A DNA stretch of 64,000 nt from Paragonimus skrjabini miyazakii (Eukaryota; Platyhelminthes; Trematoda; Plagiorchiida; Troglotrematidae): NCBI GenBank assembly GCA_014338405.1, contig JTDE01000292.1, forward strand, positions 207,749 through 271,748, read 5' to 3'. Every line of letters starts with the position of its first letter. Within the stretch, counting starts at the first letter, position 1. Positions 36,856 to 50,016 of the stretch are shown here, one piece after another. The notes under the pieces were generated by a model. The model was not told where the DNA came from. It searched no databases and saw nothing but the letters and a program-made list of their open reading frames with translations. The translations under genes and the position numbers were made by a program.

Positions 36856-39800
36856 CTGCGCAAGGTCAAAGCAGAAAAAAGCCAGAGCGGAATGAAGGAT
36901 AACGGCCAGCGGACATCAGATATTAACAGAAGTAAACAGAAAAGACACAATATAGAGTAGTCTAGAAAGCGCACAAATCTGATGGTAGGCATAACGAACT
37001 GAAGGATTCTGGCAGAACCAATGACAGGTAAGACAGATTGCTTTACACATCGCGAAAAATGAAGTTTCAACTAACAAAACAATCGCACACTCACAATAAC
37101 AATAGCTCTATATAAATGGGTTCAGAGTTCACTAAAATTCTGGTCACCAGAGAATTGTACGCGTGGGAGATATACAAAGATATGTTAAATAATTGTGAAA
37201 AGAATACGGTAGATCTGAAACGACAGAGCAAATCGGATTCAATGATGATTCGACATAATCAGTACTTGTAGTATCGCTGCACCTAGCGTGAAACCGTATG
37301 AATTTGCGGTTAGAAAACTGAAGGAACAATCGTTGCGCCGTGCAGATGCACATGTGAATTATCCATAGGCAAACAGCTAGAACACCAATCAGCTAAACAC
37401 ATGGTTAAAGTCTCAACTTCTAGATCAGCAGGCAGAAGATAACGTTGGACTTCGCACGTTTAGTATACGGCACATCATATCGACCACGTGAACTTTATAA
37501 GAAAAGTAGGTCTATTGATTGAGTATGGTAAAACAGGGTAGTCAAAGGAACGTCACAAGAGGAATAACCCACCCATTCAGGCATAAATTACAAAAGTCGA
37601 CAATGACGAATCTTGTCACCCCAGCCTGTTTGAACTGTCAGACCGTTTTGTCCAACAGAGAAGTCACCGTCCGTCCGTTCGTGCTCAAGGTTGATGTATG
37701 TTGTTCTGTCGGTAATTCAGGCCCCATGATACCTCTTTTTTGAAATTATCGTACGTGGGAACGAGGTATAGGAACCACCTGAGGAGGTGTGACAAGTATC
37801 TTTGAATAGCCAATTCAGCGGAAACCTGGTGTTGAATTCCCTCTTATTGATTGAGTATCACTGTGTCGAGTTCGTTGTTAGTATGGGTGTCCATCGGAAA
37901 CGAGCATCAGTTTTTCAAGGCAGGGACCATGCTCTTGGTTATCTTCCATTTCTGCACTGTAGTACGGCCAAATCTGACTAGTAAGCTGGACCCGAAGACC
38001 TAATCCCGCATGGACTACGAGTAGTACGGACTCATAAAGTTGTTGGACACACCCATGAGTCCATCTAGGCCGTGCTGCCCTGTATCGCGGTACAAGAACT
38101 CGTTGATAAACCTCAAATGAGCATAATTCAAATTGACATCACCTGTTGAGTTGCTGTATTGTATAGAACTCATGTCGGGGTTGTTCCCGATTGGGAACAG
38201 TGAGTTAGTTTGAATCCGGAGTTTTCGTCTCATCACGGTTGTGGCAGATTTGCGGTTCGGTAGTTACAATGTTCAGATAGATAGATGATTGCACATGATA
38301 TTCACCAGCAAGCACATCAGGGTTTACGGGTTGTTGTAATCTATCCACGGTAAATTCAAGTTTGGTGTTGATCACAAAACAACTGATGATATAGTGTGAT
38401 GAGTGCGATTATTTTAACACTCAGTGGAATACCTCAACACGGTGATGAGTTATGTCCAAACGTCCAAAGCAAGTGAACTGCGGACAATACGGGCGACCGG
38501 ATGAGCCATTGCCCAAGGAGATCGGATCAACAGACGAAGAATGGCAGACGAAAAAACCACGACAGAAAGCGTCGGCCACACACACAAACTAGATAGAAGT
38601 GCACACGACGTGAGCAGAAACCGCTGGTGTGTTGTGGACCGGAACTCCGGTTCATGAACGCGAGCACGCACGTGGTGTGGGAACGAGCGAGTTGGACAAT
38701 AGAGATCGTACTTCACTGAACGATTTTTTGCTACAATAAGACCTGAAAAAATGGCTGTTTGCCTATCACACTAAGTAAACAAGGGGCGCACCCGATTAAT
38801 GAGTGCTTACATTTACGGCTGTCCAATTGGTTTTGAAATGCATTGAGACCAGAATAAGGTCTGATGAGGTGTCAAAATGAAGACCCGCCGATCTTTTATC
38901 AGTACAGACTATAACGGACTTCCATCCTGAGCGGGAGGTATAAGACTGAACACATTCAAGTGAAAGTCCGTCTATGGATTGGCTTGGTCCCCGAGTCGTT
39001 GGAAATACCACACCGAATTTGGCTGCGACACCGTTGCTTTTGAACAGGCATAACCGTGTGAAATGTTAAGTATCCCAATACCAAAAATTTTCTTCTACCA
39101 CTTGCGATCTATCCGGTTAGTTGTGTTTAGGACCTGGTTGAAGTCGCGTACACATTGTTCATGCAATCTGCTGGATCAGTGACGACCTGTCATTTTTAAA
39201 ATTAATCAATGGTCACCACTTGGCTGAGAGCGTCAAGGGGGATCTTGTACAAAAGATAAGCATAGCTATTTGCACTACAGAAAAAAAATCAGATACTTTA
39301 GGTGATCAACGGTCACCATCAGCAACTTGAATTTTGAACGTTCGCAGATAAAAACTCCCGTACTCGTGACGAGATTCTCAGTCCACCTTCGGTTAACTTA
39401 ATACACTAACATTGAAAAAGATACCTGTTCCCAGAAACTTCCTGGGAAACGTATGATCGACTGACCAAGAATAAAATCGTTGACACTGTTCGACAGCATC
39501 AGAGATATCCCAAAGGGTCAAGTTTAAGAAGGAGTGATCGAATTTTGGTCGTACTATTTGTTGTCAAGATCTCGATTTAGAAACAGTTTTCGTATCGTTT
39601 AAACGACGAGACGAAAAATGAGCCTAGTTCAAAATCAGACTGTGAGTCATTGAATCAATGTTTCAATCATTTTGAATTGATTCCATTTGGAATGAAGCTT
39701 GATACTGTAGCAATAGCTTTGAAAATTTAATTGAAATCGCTACTGTAGAGTGTAGATTCGTGTTTGAATCACTTGCGCACGAATTAGGCCTCGACCTTGG

Positions 39801-42800
39801 ATCGGAAGAATGAGGCAACTTTATAGGATGAACGAGAGAAGCTGATTGGTCATATATGACAAAAACGACGCAGTCATAGGGAAACGTCAGAAGGGAGGTA
39901 TAATTTATCCACTGTTATATCCGGTTACATATGGCACAGCTCAACACGACAACTCATGCCGATCCAACTTCGTTCGAATTATCTGATCGCTTCGTCTGAC
40001 AAACAAATCAACCGCCCTCTATTTGTGTTCAAGGTTAGGGACTGTGGTCTTGTCGGACACATCCTTCCTGTCAGAGTGTACCAACAAAATTGAATGAATT
40101 TTCGTGGAAAGGAAAAAGAACATATTTTTCAGTGATAATCACAAAACGTGAAAACTTGGTCCGAGAGTTTACACAGACAGAATGCTACTGGTCGTTGTTA
40201 TGACTGCGTGTAACAAGACAACGTAATGAGACTTCAAAAAGTAATTACTCCAACCACAAACCCTAGTCACTAGATGGGACCGTTGTAATTGTACGCAAAT
40301 TACACAAGGGTGAATAACGGATTAGACTCTATGTGAACGTGTGTCCACACAATCGTGTATGTACACACGTGCTTGCGGATTGTCATCAGGTTCAGCACGA
40401 TACTCATTAATCAAATCTAATTAGCCAGAGTGAAGTGTATGCAATGAAAAGATTGCCGCAAGTAATTTATGCATTTCGACGAATAAGACGATAAAAGACA
40501 ATAAGGCAAACACATACAACTCGCTTCTTGGTAAAAAAAAAAAAACAGCTCGTATTTCACGTATGTGTCTGATCGCTGTTGTGTTTTTAGAAGATTTAGC
40601 CGCATTTTAAATGTGAAAACATGGTGAAGTTCGTCAAACACTTAGCAAGTAACCATAGGCTTGGAAGATATGACTGTTCGGCACAAATCAGGTACTCTAC
40701 CGGCAGAGACAGAGTTGAAAACACAAACTGATCACAAGTAAGCATGATGGGTGTACAAATGTACGGTGATATTACGGTGGGAGAAAAAAAATAGAAATCA
40801 ACAAGATGTACATTAAGGATAATCGTGCAGAAATGGAAATACCTGTACATACAATGTTGGCTTCCAATCATACAAACAATCACAAACGAGTTTGTACCAT
40901 GTGGTCTTGGTACTTTGATGCTATAACGAGATGAGGTGGTGGGTGATGGAGATTGCCCGAACGATCTGATTACCATCGTGCACATACGTAAACGAACTTC
41001 TCATTCGTTTGAAGAAGATACAGTGCGGCTATGAGATGAGGATACGGGTGGAATCATAGGAATGCGGACGGTGAACGACTTCTGGATTGATAGGTGACGC
41101 AGAGATTCAACAACATGTCTGTCTACTGTGTTGCCGAAACAATTCCAGATAAAGTTCGCTAAACAGCATGTGAGTGACACGAGAGATGGTCAAACAGTTG
41201 TCGTGAAATCCGTTGAACTTTGTTGCATAAACCCGCAGACTGAAGAGTATGCATCTGATGAGATGCAACAAAGTGTGCCAGGAATATACCTCCCTTACGA
41301 CGAGACTGTCTATGATGTTGACGATGAAAGACATACCCTACGAAAAACTGCTTTTGACTTATAATACCTCCATTTGTTTTAATCGTGTTGATGCCAGCCA
41401 CTGGTTAGAGATATCATACCAAATGGCATATACAACGAATTCCGGCCAATTCGCCATTTGAGGGGATTCGCTACTGCCTTGGAGTCACGAAATGTAACGT
41501 AAAGAATTGTATTACAGAGGTTTGCTATGCACCATTTTGCCCTATTCCTAATTCACCACATCGTGAAGTATCAATAGGCAGTACGCCATGCAAAGTATGC
41601 CTGATAAGTTGCCACGCAAAATGGTCAGTGGTGTGTTCAAATATGATGAATGTGGCGTAGTCATCACGACCGCTGACAATTTGATTTGGTTGATGAGTGC
41701 CTTTTTGCATGTGTGTTTACTACAGTCAAGTCCCGTTAATAACTTGAACAAGTACGCCTTAGTGGTTATTAATCAGTTAAATGGAATTAAGTTCAAAACA
41801 TGACTTCAGTCCCTGACTGTGTACATTAGTGCCGAAATTACCGAGAAGTAATGGCTGTTAAAGCCCAAGTTTTATATTAAGAGAACTGCACCATGGCTTT
41901 GGTAACTGAAACCTTCATCTATTGATGAGGATAATGGCGATACGCTCAATACAATCAATATGGTGAACGTACACAATTCTGCAAAAATCAGGCTTATGTA
42001 CATTTCTATCGTACTGATGAGTACACCAGGACCTGAAAAGAAAATGCTCACCAAACAAAAGAGGGGGAAATTCAATTCTGTGATACAGAGAATGACGAAA
42101 GCTCTTAAGCGAAAACGATCGAGAGAAAAATATAAGCCATACGTCAATTTCAGCATTCCCTTTGACAGTACCAGATAAGGTTGTCTTTGGAATGTCACAT
42201 TTACGATAGAGAGGTGTAACATCATTCAGTATGCCGTTATGAAACGAAAAATGAACCACTTGTAGCTTTTATCAGGAGGGGCAATTAAACAGGTGCAGAA
42301 GTTATCAGTGACACCTTTCGGGACTGCCATGACTCTTAAACTTCCTATCCCTGCGACGTAATTGCACCAGTAATTCAAGACCAAACGGCAATAAGCGAGT
42401 GAAAAAGTTTGCACTTTTAACAGGAACATCTGATGTCTTGTGGAACGAGTGCAGTAACTGTTAATGATCGGGATATTTAACACAAAACATCAAAAACAAA
42501 CTTCCGCAACATCCTTTAGCTGTACTTGATCTAGCCCACAAATACACCGAAGAACTGGTAACGTTAGCAAATACAACACTATCGCACTACCTGTACGCCA
42601 GTATTTTCCTGATTTCGCCTATTTCCGTCCTGTTAATAACAGTAACACACAGGCTGGCAATAATGCTTCCTAATCCAAAATGAGTGAAACGATAACAATG
42701 TCATTTATATTTGGTCTGCAATCAGCGCAAACTCAGTGTGTTCATCGATTAGTAAAAAATAAACGATTGGAAATAGTACTGATATGGAGACAATAGATAT

Positions 42801-45699
42801 AGAAGTATAGCGTAGCTCTTAGTAAGGCCATACATGATTCGACGACTGGATTGCCACAAAATGGAACTGCGCTCCGTTATGCTAAGGACGACAGCCTTGG
42901 TGAGATAATCCAACCAGGCGCTCACAGTGTATGATTTCAACGAGTCGGAGTTTGTTTTGCATATTGCCCAGGTGCATATCAAGAGACAAGTTCAAAAGGT
43001 GCTCAAGGCAGCCGGATGTAGCGACAATAATCGAAGCACAGCTAAGTTGAGGCAAACGATCTCATAAAGCTGCACGGAATAAAAGGGTTTTGGGGCAAAT
43101 GAATGTGATGAAACAGAGAAGAGACATGGAAACTCTTCCCTTATAAAAATACATTAAGAACTCCCGACGGCCTACCAAGTAGAGGTTTCTAAAACGAGTG
43201 ACGAAATAGGTGGCACAAGAGAAAAGCTGTAGACTGTGGTTATGCGTAGACTACAGATAGGTGAACAAGATTATCATTCATAAAGCATTTCAACTGACCC
43301 AAATCGATGACTTATTGAGCATTCACTGGGATTTTGTCTGTTTTAGCACGCTAGACTTAGTTCCCGGTTAAAAATAAACAGAAGCTGAGGAGTCGGACGG
43401 GGTTTAAACAGCTATCGTGATACCTAATAGGCTGAATAATCTTGGAACAATGTTTCTAAAGTTATCAAGTCCCCCAGCTACGTTCCGAAGTTTGATGTAG
43501 CTAGCGCTGAAAGATCTTATTCCGTATCAACATCTCACCTACCCAGATAACGCAATCGTGCACCGAAAAATCGATCGAAAAACATCTAGTAAATCTGTCC
43601 CGATTTTTCGAAAGATTGTTACAAATCGAACTAATGCACAGTTCAGTCAAACGACATCTGATACGGAAACAGACCACATACACATTAGCGTGTACTTACT
43701 TCCCAGAGACGTCGTTTGAACGAATTCAATACATTTGTCCTGGTCTATCCCACAATGCGCAAAGAAAGGGAGCAATTTCCTACAGATAGCTTCGTAGTGT
43801 AGGAGATACATACCCGAATCCACATGTTCCGATATGCCGTTGGATGCTTCAATAGAAAAGAATCGAATGACCCAGTGAACGCGAAGGAGTATTCAGTATC
43901 TTACGACGTTCTCTGTATTGTACGCCCACCTCAAGATGGTCAGATTCATCACCTACACGTAGTCGGTAAGCACTTAACACCGATGAATGTACCATTGCAA
44001 CCGTTTTAACGCGAGGGTCTGACGGGAACGAACAAGCAACTGCTTACGGAAGCTGGAGTTTCAGCAAATGCGAATGGAATTATTGCTCTGATATTTTTCT
44101 CAAAACGGTATCTCAGTATCATATGCGGGGTAAGTGGTTTACCGTCTACATCAGTCATTAATTCTCGGTTGACTTCAGCAATTGAAGGGCAAATTGCACA
44201 ACGCAACAGAGTTTCTAGGAATATGATCTCGGGTATCTACATCCAGCTAGAAGAAGTCACACCGACGGTGCTGTGACACTTAGAAGGTCAAGGGGTGTTC
44301 GCGCAGGGTGGTCGTCTAGCAGTGTGCAACACGTAACATCAGTCAAGTCACAAGACGAGGAGTAGATAACTCAAGCGTCCGATCCAGAGACTTGGCCCAT
44401 CTAAAGTAGAAGGAATGATAAGGGCAACAGGCTCGCTATCAGGGAGCAAGTCATGAGTGTCGGTGACTAACAGGAATGTGGAATCACTTGGCGATCAATT
44501 AAGGTGTTGTTCTTTGATCACGAGCCAAACTACTACAGAAAAATCATCGTCTATGGCTGTCCACTTAAATGGCTAAAAGCCGTTCATGAGTAGCAGCAAC
44601 ATAAACACTATGCAAAATGTAAACGATACTCCAACTGTACAGTCTGAATTTCAATTTCAACCGAGACGCAGTGTAGGTGTAAGCGGAAATGGGTTAGCAT
44701 GTCGAATCTCTCAGCGCCGCGGATAACCACTAATGCTTTCCCTTGCACTGCAGAACCACCGGTTTACACAGTGTCAGGAGAGGCAGCCCAACTGAAAAAT
44801 AATGGGTTAACTAAACTGTAACGTAATTAGCACGTTTGCCGCTTGATCATTAATATTCGTATAGTATTGTTATAGGTTCCTGACGAACCATTCTTTGAAA
44901 ACCAGATCTCCTTCTGACTTGCATACTGCAAATCGATGAAGATAGGCAGGACAGCGGAGGGACGTTAAATATTTCATGGCAACGTTCCTGAGAAAGCAGT
45001 AAGGTATTTTAAAAATCTTCGCCTGAAGAGTATATCCAGAATACTGACAACGAAACAGAAGGTAAATCACATAAATTATATCAATTTGTTGCAGACCTAT
45101 AAAAGTGTTCCATTCGACTCTCGGCTGCTCAGTGTACCAAGGGATGAGATGCAGATTCATAGTCGGAGCCCGGACATCAACCAAACGACAATGCAGAGGC
45201 ATCGAGACTCACCGCCAACGGAAAAGATCGAAATCAATTACCCACAAGGAGAATCACTCTCTGAGAATTCTCAAACATTTGCTGGTTATTTATATGCTGA
45301 ATAGAAATATTACCGTTGGCTCCTAATTTAGCCTAATGTACAGTCAGGATGATCGTGTCTAAACAGAAGCACTCGGAATAGTCAATGTTTGAAATTCCAT
45401 AACTGTAATCGAACTTAGTAACTAAAACGTGACGACCTTATCAAACTATCGAAACGACCAAGCCTAATCTGTGATTTCGCACTCCAAAGTTAGTGCCGTT
45501 ACTGTAGAGTCACCTGGGGTTCAAGAACAAATGCACAAGAGCACGGATAGAGTATGTGTGGCATGCACATTCCTACACCCGACATGTGAACAATATGGTG
45601 GTTTGATGCATAATACAGTAAAGTGCACATAGCTTGCAGGAGACCAACTGTGACAGTAAACTTTTGAAAGGAACAAAAACATAAAGAGAGACAACTCAC
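36856..45699 (-). other. LARS2: LARS2 intron f-g (8.8 kb)
   Basis: The phase-0 intron between exons f and g. It holds scattered ORFs of 60-130 codons on both strands, including a region at 41128-41401 open on both strands and a plus-strand frame at 43824-44276 broken by one stop. None carries a motif I can name. Confidence 0.7.
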
Positions 45700-45777
45700 T
45701 CGTAGTAGATCAGTTAGCTCTTGAAGTCGAGCAATCACAGCACTGAGAACAAACGAGTCGTTGTAATAAGAATTCAC
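45700..45777 (-). CDS. LARS2: LARS2 exon f (78-base micro-exon)
   Basis: 26 codons, phase 0 at both ends: VNSYYNDSFVLSAVIARLQE then LTDLLR. This matches the conserved helix of the anticodon-binding domain (family: F..A...LM.L.N.L). The acceptor is TCCCGTCTACAG above 45777. The donor is GTGAGT starting at 45699. It lies inside a longer open frame on the same strand, but splice sites and family alignment pick out only these 78 bases. Confidence 0.85.
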
Positions 45778-46199
45778 CTGTAGACGGGAAAGAAACGATA
45801 AGACATAAGATTGAACAAAAAAAGTCAAAATCCGAGGATCTTCTCATAATACACGGAAGTATTATAACCAAACAAACCCAGTGACCCCAATGCTTATAGA
45901 GTAGAGCTTTGGACATCTGATTCGATGCATCAATAACCACACAGTTCGGCCGGGCGTCCCATAGTGAGTAAATAAAAACCGAAGCGAAGCCTCGTTTATG
46001 TATTGGCCTGCCCACTTGAAATACGAGTTTAACAGAACACCTCTTTAATCGTCGGCTCCTGGTTAACGGGAAGAGGACTACCAATAAGTGGCCAAGTGCG
46101 CGGAGTACTTCGTAAGTTACGAACAATCTTTCTGTGTACATTAGGAAGTTTATTGAAATCGAAAATTTGCACCCAGGGAGGTAAATTTTGAGCATTTAC

Positions 46200-46459
46200 G
46201 CAGCCACATCTTCAACGGACAGAATATTCAGTAGAGTTGTTAGGTCAATTTGTTCGTAAAATGACATCAGACGTTCGATAAGTTTTTCCAGAACTTTTAA
46301 CGCTACCGATGTGCATGCAACCGGTCGAACAACTAATACTGTCAATTTTTCTGGGTTAGAACTTATCGAGAGCCTCATGGCCTTTGTGAAAGCCCGTCGC
46401 TGGACAGATGACACATCTGTATGGTTGTCCTTACGTTGGAGGTGCAATGGAGTTGCACA
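46200..46459 (-). CDS. Candidate exon-like ORF in LARS2 intron, unknown
   Basis: On the minus strand, an acceptor-like TTTTCTCCGTAG is followed by 86 codons. The frame ends at a donor-like GTAAAT starting at 46199 (phase 2) or at a TAA. The second half is a leucine-rich amphipathic stretch (VALKVLEKLIERLMSFYEQI, then LTTLLNILSV). The same frame reopens for another 161 codons down to 45710. It does not align with the LARS2 family at this position, and its phase would break the e-f join. So it is either a nested or pseudogene fragment, or chance. Confidence 0.25.
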
Positions 46460-47499
46460 CTACGGAGAAAACTCTATGATGGAATTGTAAACAAATTGCC
46501 ACTAGAAGGTTCAACATCGTTTTGACATTCTATCTATTGGGTCACATCTCACTACTATTGGGTTTGTGACTATAAACCAGCAACCAACGCAGTTTTGATA
46601 GCGAATATGTGCGACTTTATATTTACTCACCACCTGAGAACGCTAGTCAAGGAGCCTACACATCTCAGAATGTGGAAACTTCGGTACTGGACCGATAACC
46701 AAGAGGTGGCTGAGACAGTATCCTCACTTCAAACGGAACCGATCTATCAAGGTAATTTATTTCGAATTCTGAACAGGGACAGATAGCAACTTCGGAAACA
46801 TTCATGTTCAGAACAGGTGACTGTCCGTAAACAGCTGCAATAGACACCTGACAACACCCGAACGAAGAGTACACAACACCCATTTTTGCTGTTTCCGCGA
46901 CGCACCGTTTGTATAGAACTTTCCGCAAGTGGTTCGTATAGCAGTTAAGCAAGTGTAGTGGAGTATATGGCACGGAATACGTAAACGGCAGTCTCCTTAG
47001 GGCGGACGACCAAAAATGGTCACTTCTGGAAACCTCTATTGGTCCAACGGGTATTCGCAAGCATTCAAACTATCCAACTGACTGAATGCTGTCATCAATG
47101 TATGGGAAGGGAAATCGATCTGTAACGGTGACTTGCTTCACAGTTCTGTAGTGGCTGCATGGACACCAGTCATTGAAATTCTTCATTGAAACAAGGTGGT
47201 GTGGTGAAGACTATGGACTTTGTGAAGATCGAATAACCTCAACCTGGAATTCTCTTAGGGCAACAGCTAGCCCATTAGAGGCTAAACGTTTTAGTATGGC
47301 AACTGCTGACGTACCACGACTTGAGATGTAAGTAAATACTTTATGTTTGAGTAAACAATGTTCGGAAATAAAATCCTAAACTCCAAGAAATTGAGCAAGA
47401 GGTTAGGTGTATTCTGGTTGAGCGTCAGTGAGTGTAACTAACAGAAAGAATTACTATTTGCTAACTGATCTCTGACAGTCGAATTGGTAGGTGGATCAG

Positions 47500-48530
47500 G
47501 CAGCAAGCGGGTAAGAGAGTAGATACGGAAAGACGAGGAGAATTTGGGCAAACTATCCTTGAGACGTGACGCCAGTACCGGGCTGGTGTTGAACGACACA
47601 ATAAGTCTCACTGCAGGGTAGGCGCTCTCGACCGCGTTTGCAAGCCTACGGCTAATTATTTCACCGTTAACCTCACCTCTATGAGAGAGACAGATGAAAA
47701 CCGGCTTTTCTCTGCTGTATGGACGAGTTCAAGTTTGGTACCGGAATGCAGATTTTTGTCTATGACTCTCTCAGGGTATCCATTTCCAGTGAGAGTTTCT
47801 CGAATATGTCTTACTTCCTCCTTTGTTCAACAGAAAACGTACCAAATTTCGTTTGTACTTCAACGGGACAAAACTGTGAAAATGTGTGTATTGACCCGTC
47901 CACGTTTTTTTCTATGAATTGATATTTGAATTGTTCCTTCTGATCGACGAAACAACGCAACATCTAGAAATGAAAGTCTGTTGTGATGTTCTAGCTATAC
48001 GGTGAACTTTATATTCGGGTGTGCTTTGTTGAACTCATCTGTTATGACCTGGGAATCATCATGGTTTGGAAGAAGACAAAAGATAGCAACCACATAGCGC
48101 TTGTAGAGTTGCACTTGGTTACGATGTGATTGAGTCCAGTGGTCTTTAGTTTGGCCATAAATATATCTGCGAGTAACGGACCTAGAGGTGAACCCATTGC
48201 TACTCCATCCATCTGTCTGTATAACTCTCCATTAAACTGAAATTAAACAGTATAGATGCAAAACAACAATAGTTCTTTCAATTTTTCCTCTGTAATTCCG
48301 ACATCAATCCGATTGTTCTCGATATAGGTGCACATATAGTCAATGGAACATTAGTGAATGGAGAAGTCACGTTCAAAGACAACATATTGTCATTCCCGAT
48401 ATTCACTGAATCGATTTTGTTTACAAAATCAAAGATGTCCTTTGGGCTAAAAGGAGTTAGTCGTGATTTGATCAGTTCTAATGTCTCCACTAGCCATTTT
48501 GCTAAAGCATGATACGGCGAATTGTACATG
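47500..48530 (-). mobile_element. Penelope-like element, left copy (minus)
   Basis: On the minus strand it starts with PLRSILDMYNSPYHALAKWL, an N-terminal RT block of Penelope elements, then NDNMLSLNVTSPFTNVPL, MGSPLGPLLADIFMAKL and the carboxyl RT region. A TAA follows CIYTV, and the catalytic box reads RYVVAIF where YVDD-IF is expected. There is no GIY-YIG part: the copy stops where the right copy enters it. Confidence 0.88.
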
Positions 48531-49494
48531 TCTAGGATAGATCTTAATGGAAATGGATACCCTGAGTGATTCATAGACAACATGACAACACATGGCAACA
48601 TGTTGTCTTTGGATGTGACTTCTCTATTCATTAATGTTCCCTTGCAAGAAACTATTGACTATCTGTGCACCTATATCGATAACAATCAGATTGATGTCGC
48701 AATTACAGAGGAAAAATTGAAAGAACTATTGTTGTTTTGCATCTATAATGTTTAATTTCAATTTAATGGAGAGTTATACAGACAGAAAGATGGAGTAGCA
48801 ATGGGTTCACCTCTAGGTCCGCTACTCGCAGATATATTTATGGCCAAACTAAAGACCACTGGACTCAATCACATCGTAACCAAGTGCAACTCTACAAGCG
48901 CTATGTGGTTGCTATCTTTTGTCTTCTTCCAAACCATGATGATTCCCAGGTCATAACAGATGAGTTCAACAAAGCACAACCGAATATAAAGTTCACCGTA
49001 TAGCTAGAACATCACAACAGACTTTCATTTCTAGATGTTGCGTTGTTTCGTCGATCAGAAGGAACAATTCAAATATCAATTCATAGAAAAAAACGTGGAC
49101 GGGTCAATACACACATTTTCACAGTTTTGTCCCGTTGAAGTACAAACGAAATTTGGTACGTTTTCTGTTGAACAAAGGAGGAAGTAAGACATATTCGAGA
49201 AACTCTCACTGGAAATGGATACCCTGAGAGAGTCATAGACAAAAATCTGCATTCCGGTACCAAACTTGAACTCGTCCATACAGCAGAGAAAAGCCGGTTT
49301 TCATCTGTCTCTCTCATAGAGGTGAGGTTAACGGTGAAATAATTAGCCGTAGGCTTGCAAACGCGGTCGAGAGCGCCTACCCTGCAGTGAGACTTATTGT
49401 GTCGTTCAACACCAGCCCGGTACTGGCGTCACGTCTCAAGGATAGTTTGCCCAAATTCTCCTCGTCTTTCCGTATCTACTCTCTCACCTGCTGT
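47500..49494. repeat. Large inverted repeat of a Penelope element
   Basis: About 47500-48350 is the reverse complement of about 48640-49494, nearly identical by eye with a few substitutions and small indels. The roughly 290-bp spacer contains the extra 5' part of the left copy and a short third fragment near 48546-48581. That fragment (GGAAATGGATACCCTGAGTG) directly repeats 49211-49230. Confidence 0.9.
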
Positions 49495-50016
49495 TGTCAA
49501 GCTGGTTACGTTGGGAGGACCACAACGCGGCTATCGGGAAGGATCCGTGAACACCTACCGAAATGGCTCCGCAACGGATCGAGAAAGCGTATTTCCCGTG
49601 CGATTGACTCTCATTTACTTGACACTGGCCATCAAATAAATCCGGATGAAGCGTTCCGAGTTATCTACAAGGTTCGTCAATGCTGTTCCAGAGCTGTCAG
49701 AGTGCGATTGTTATCAACGGTCGAGGCTATTGCTATCAGACTCCATAACCCCTGCCTATGTGCCCAAAAACAATCCGTACAAGCCCTCCACCTCCCCTGG
49801 CCAATCATTCCACATCTACTTGAAACCCGAGCAAGCGTAAACCACTCGACACTGATGAACGCATGTCTCATGACAGGCATGTGTAACGCTCCAACACATT
49901 CACCCACCCTCTCCCAGTACACTGTAATCAGTACCAGTCCTGTGATTTTTTTTGACGACCTATTTGACACGTTAGATTTTTCATATATAACTCGCATTTA
50001 TCCTATGCAATTGTAA
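48595..50016 (+). mobile_element. Penelope-like element, right copy (plus), with GIY-YIG region
   Basis: Begins NMLSLDVTSLFINVPLQETI and continues through MGSPLGPLLADIFMAKL, RYVVAIFCLLPN, HHNRLSFLDVALFRR and a final open frame (49387-50016). That frame holds FRIYSLTCCCQAGYVGRTTT followed by R-x3-R-EHLP, the GIY-YIG endonuclease typical of Penelope elements. It shares with the left copy the internal TAA, the TAG after KFTV and the lost catalytic aspartates. Head-to-head with the left copy. Confidence 0.9.

Noticed and set aside
46200..46459. Extra LARS2 exon between e and f
   Set aside because: Family alignment joins e directly to f, and the likely donor phase (2) does not fit exon f (phase 0).
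47681..47922. Two overlapping plus-strand ORFs that recur at 49076-49317 on the minus strand
   Set aside because: They are antisense or out-of-frame readings of the Penelope inverted repeat; the duplication explains the identical peptides.
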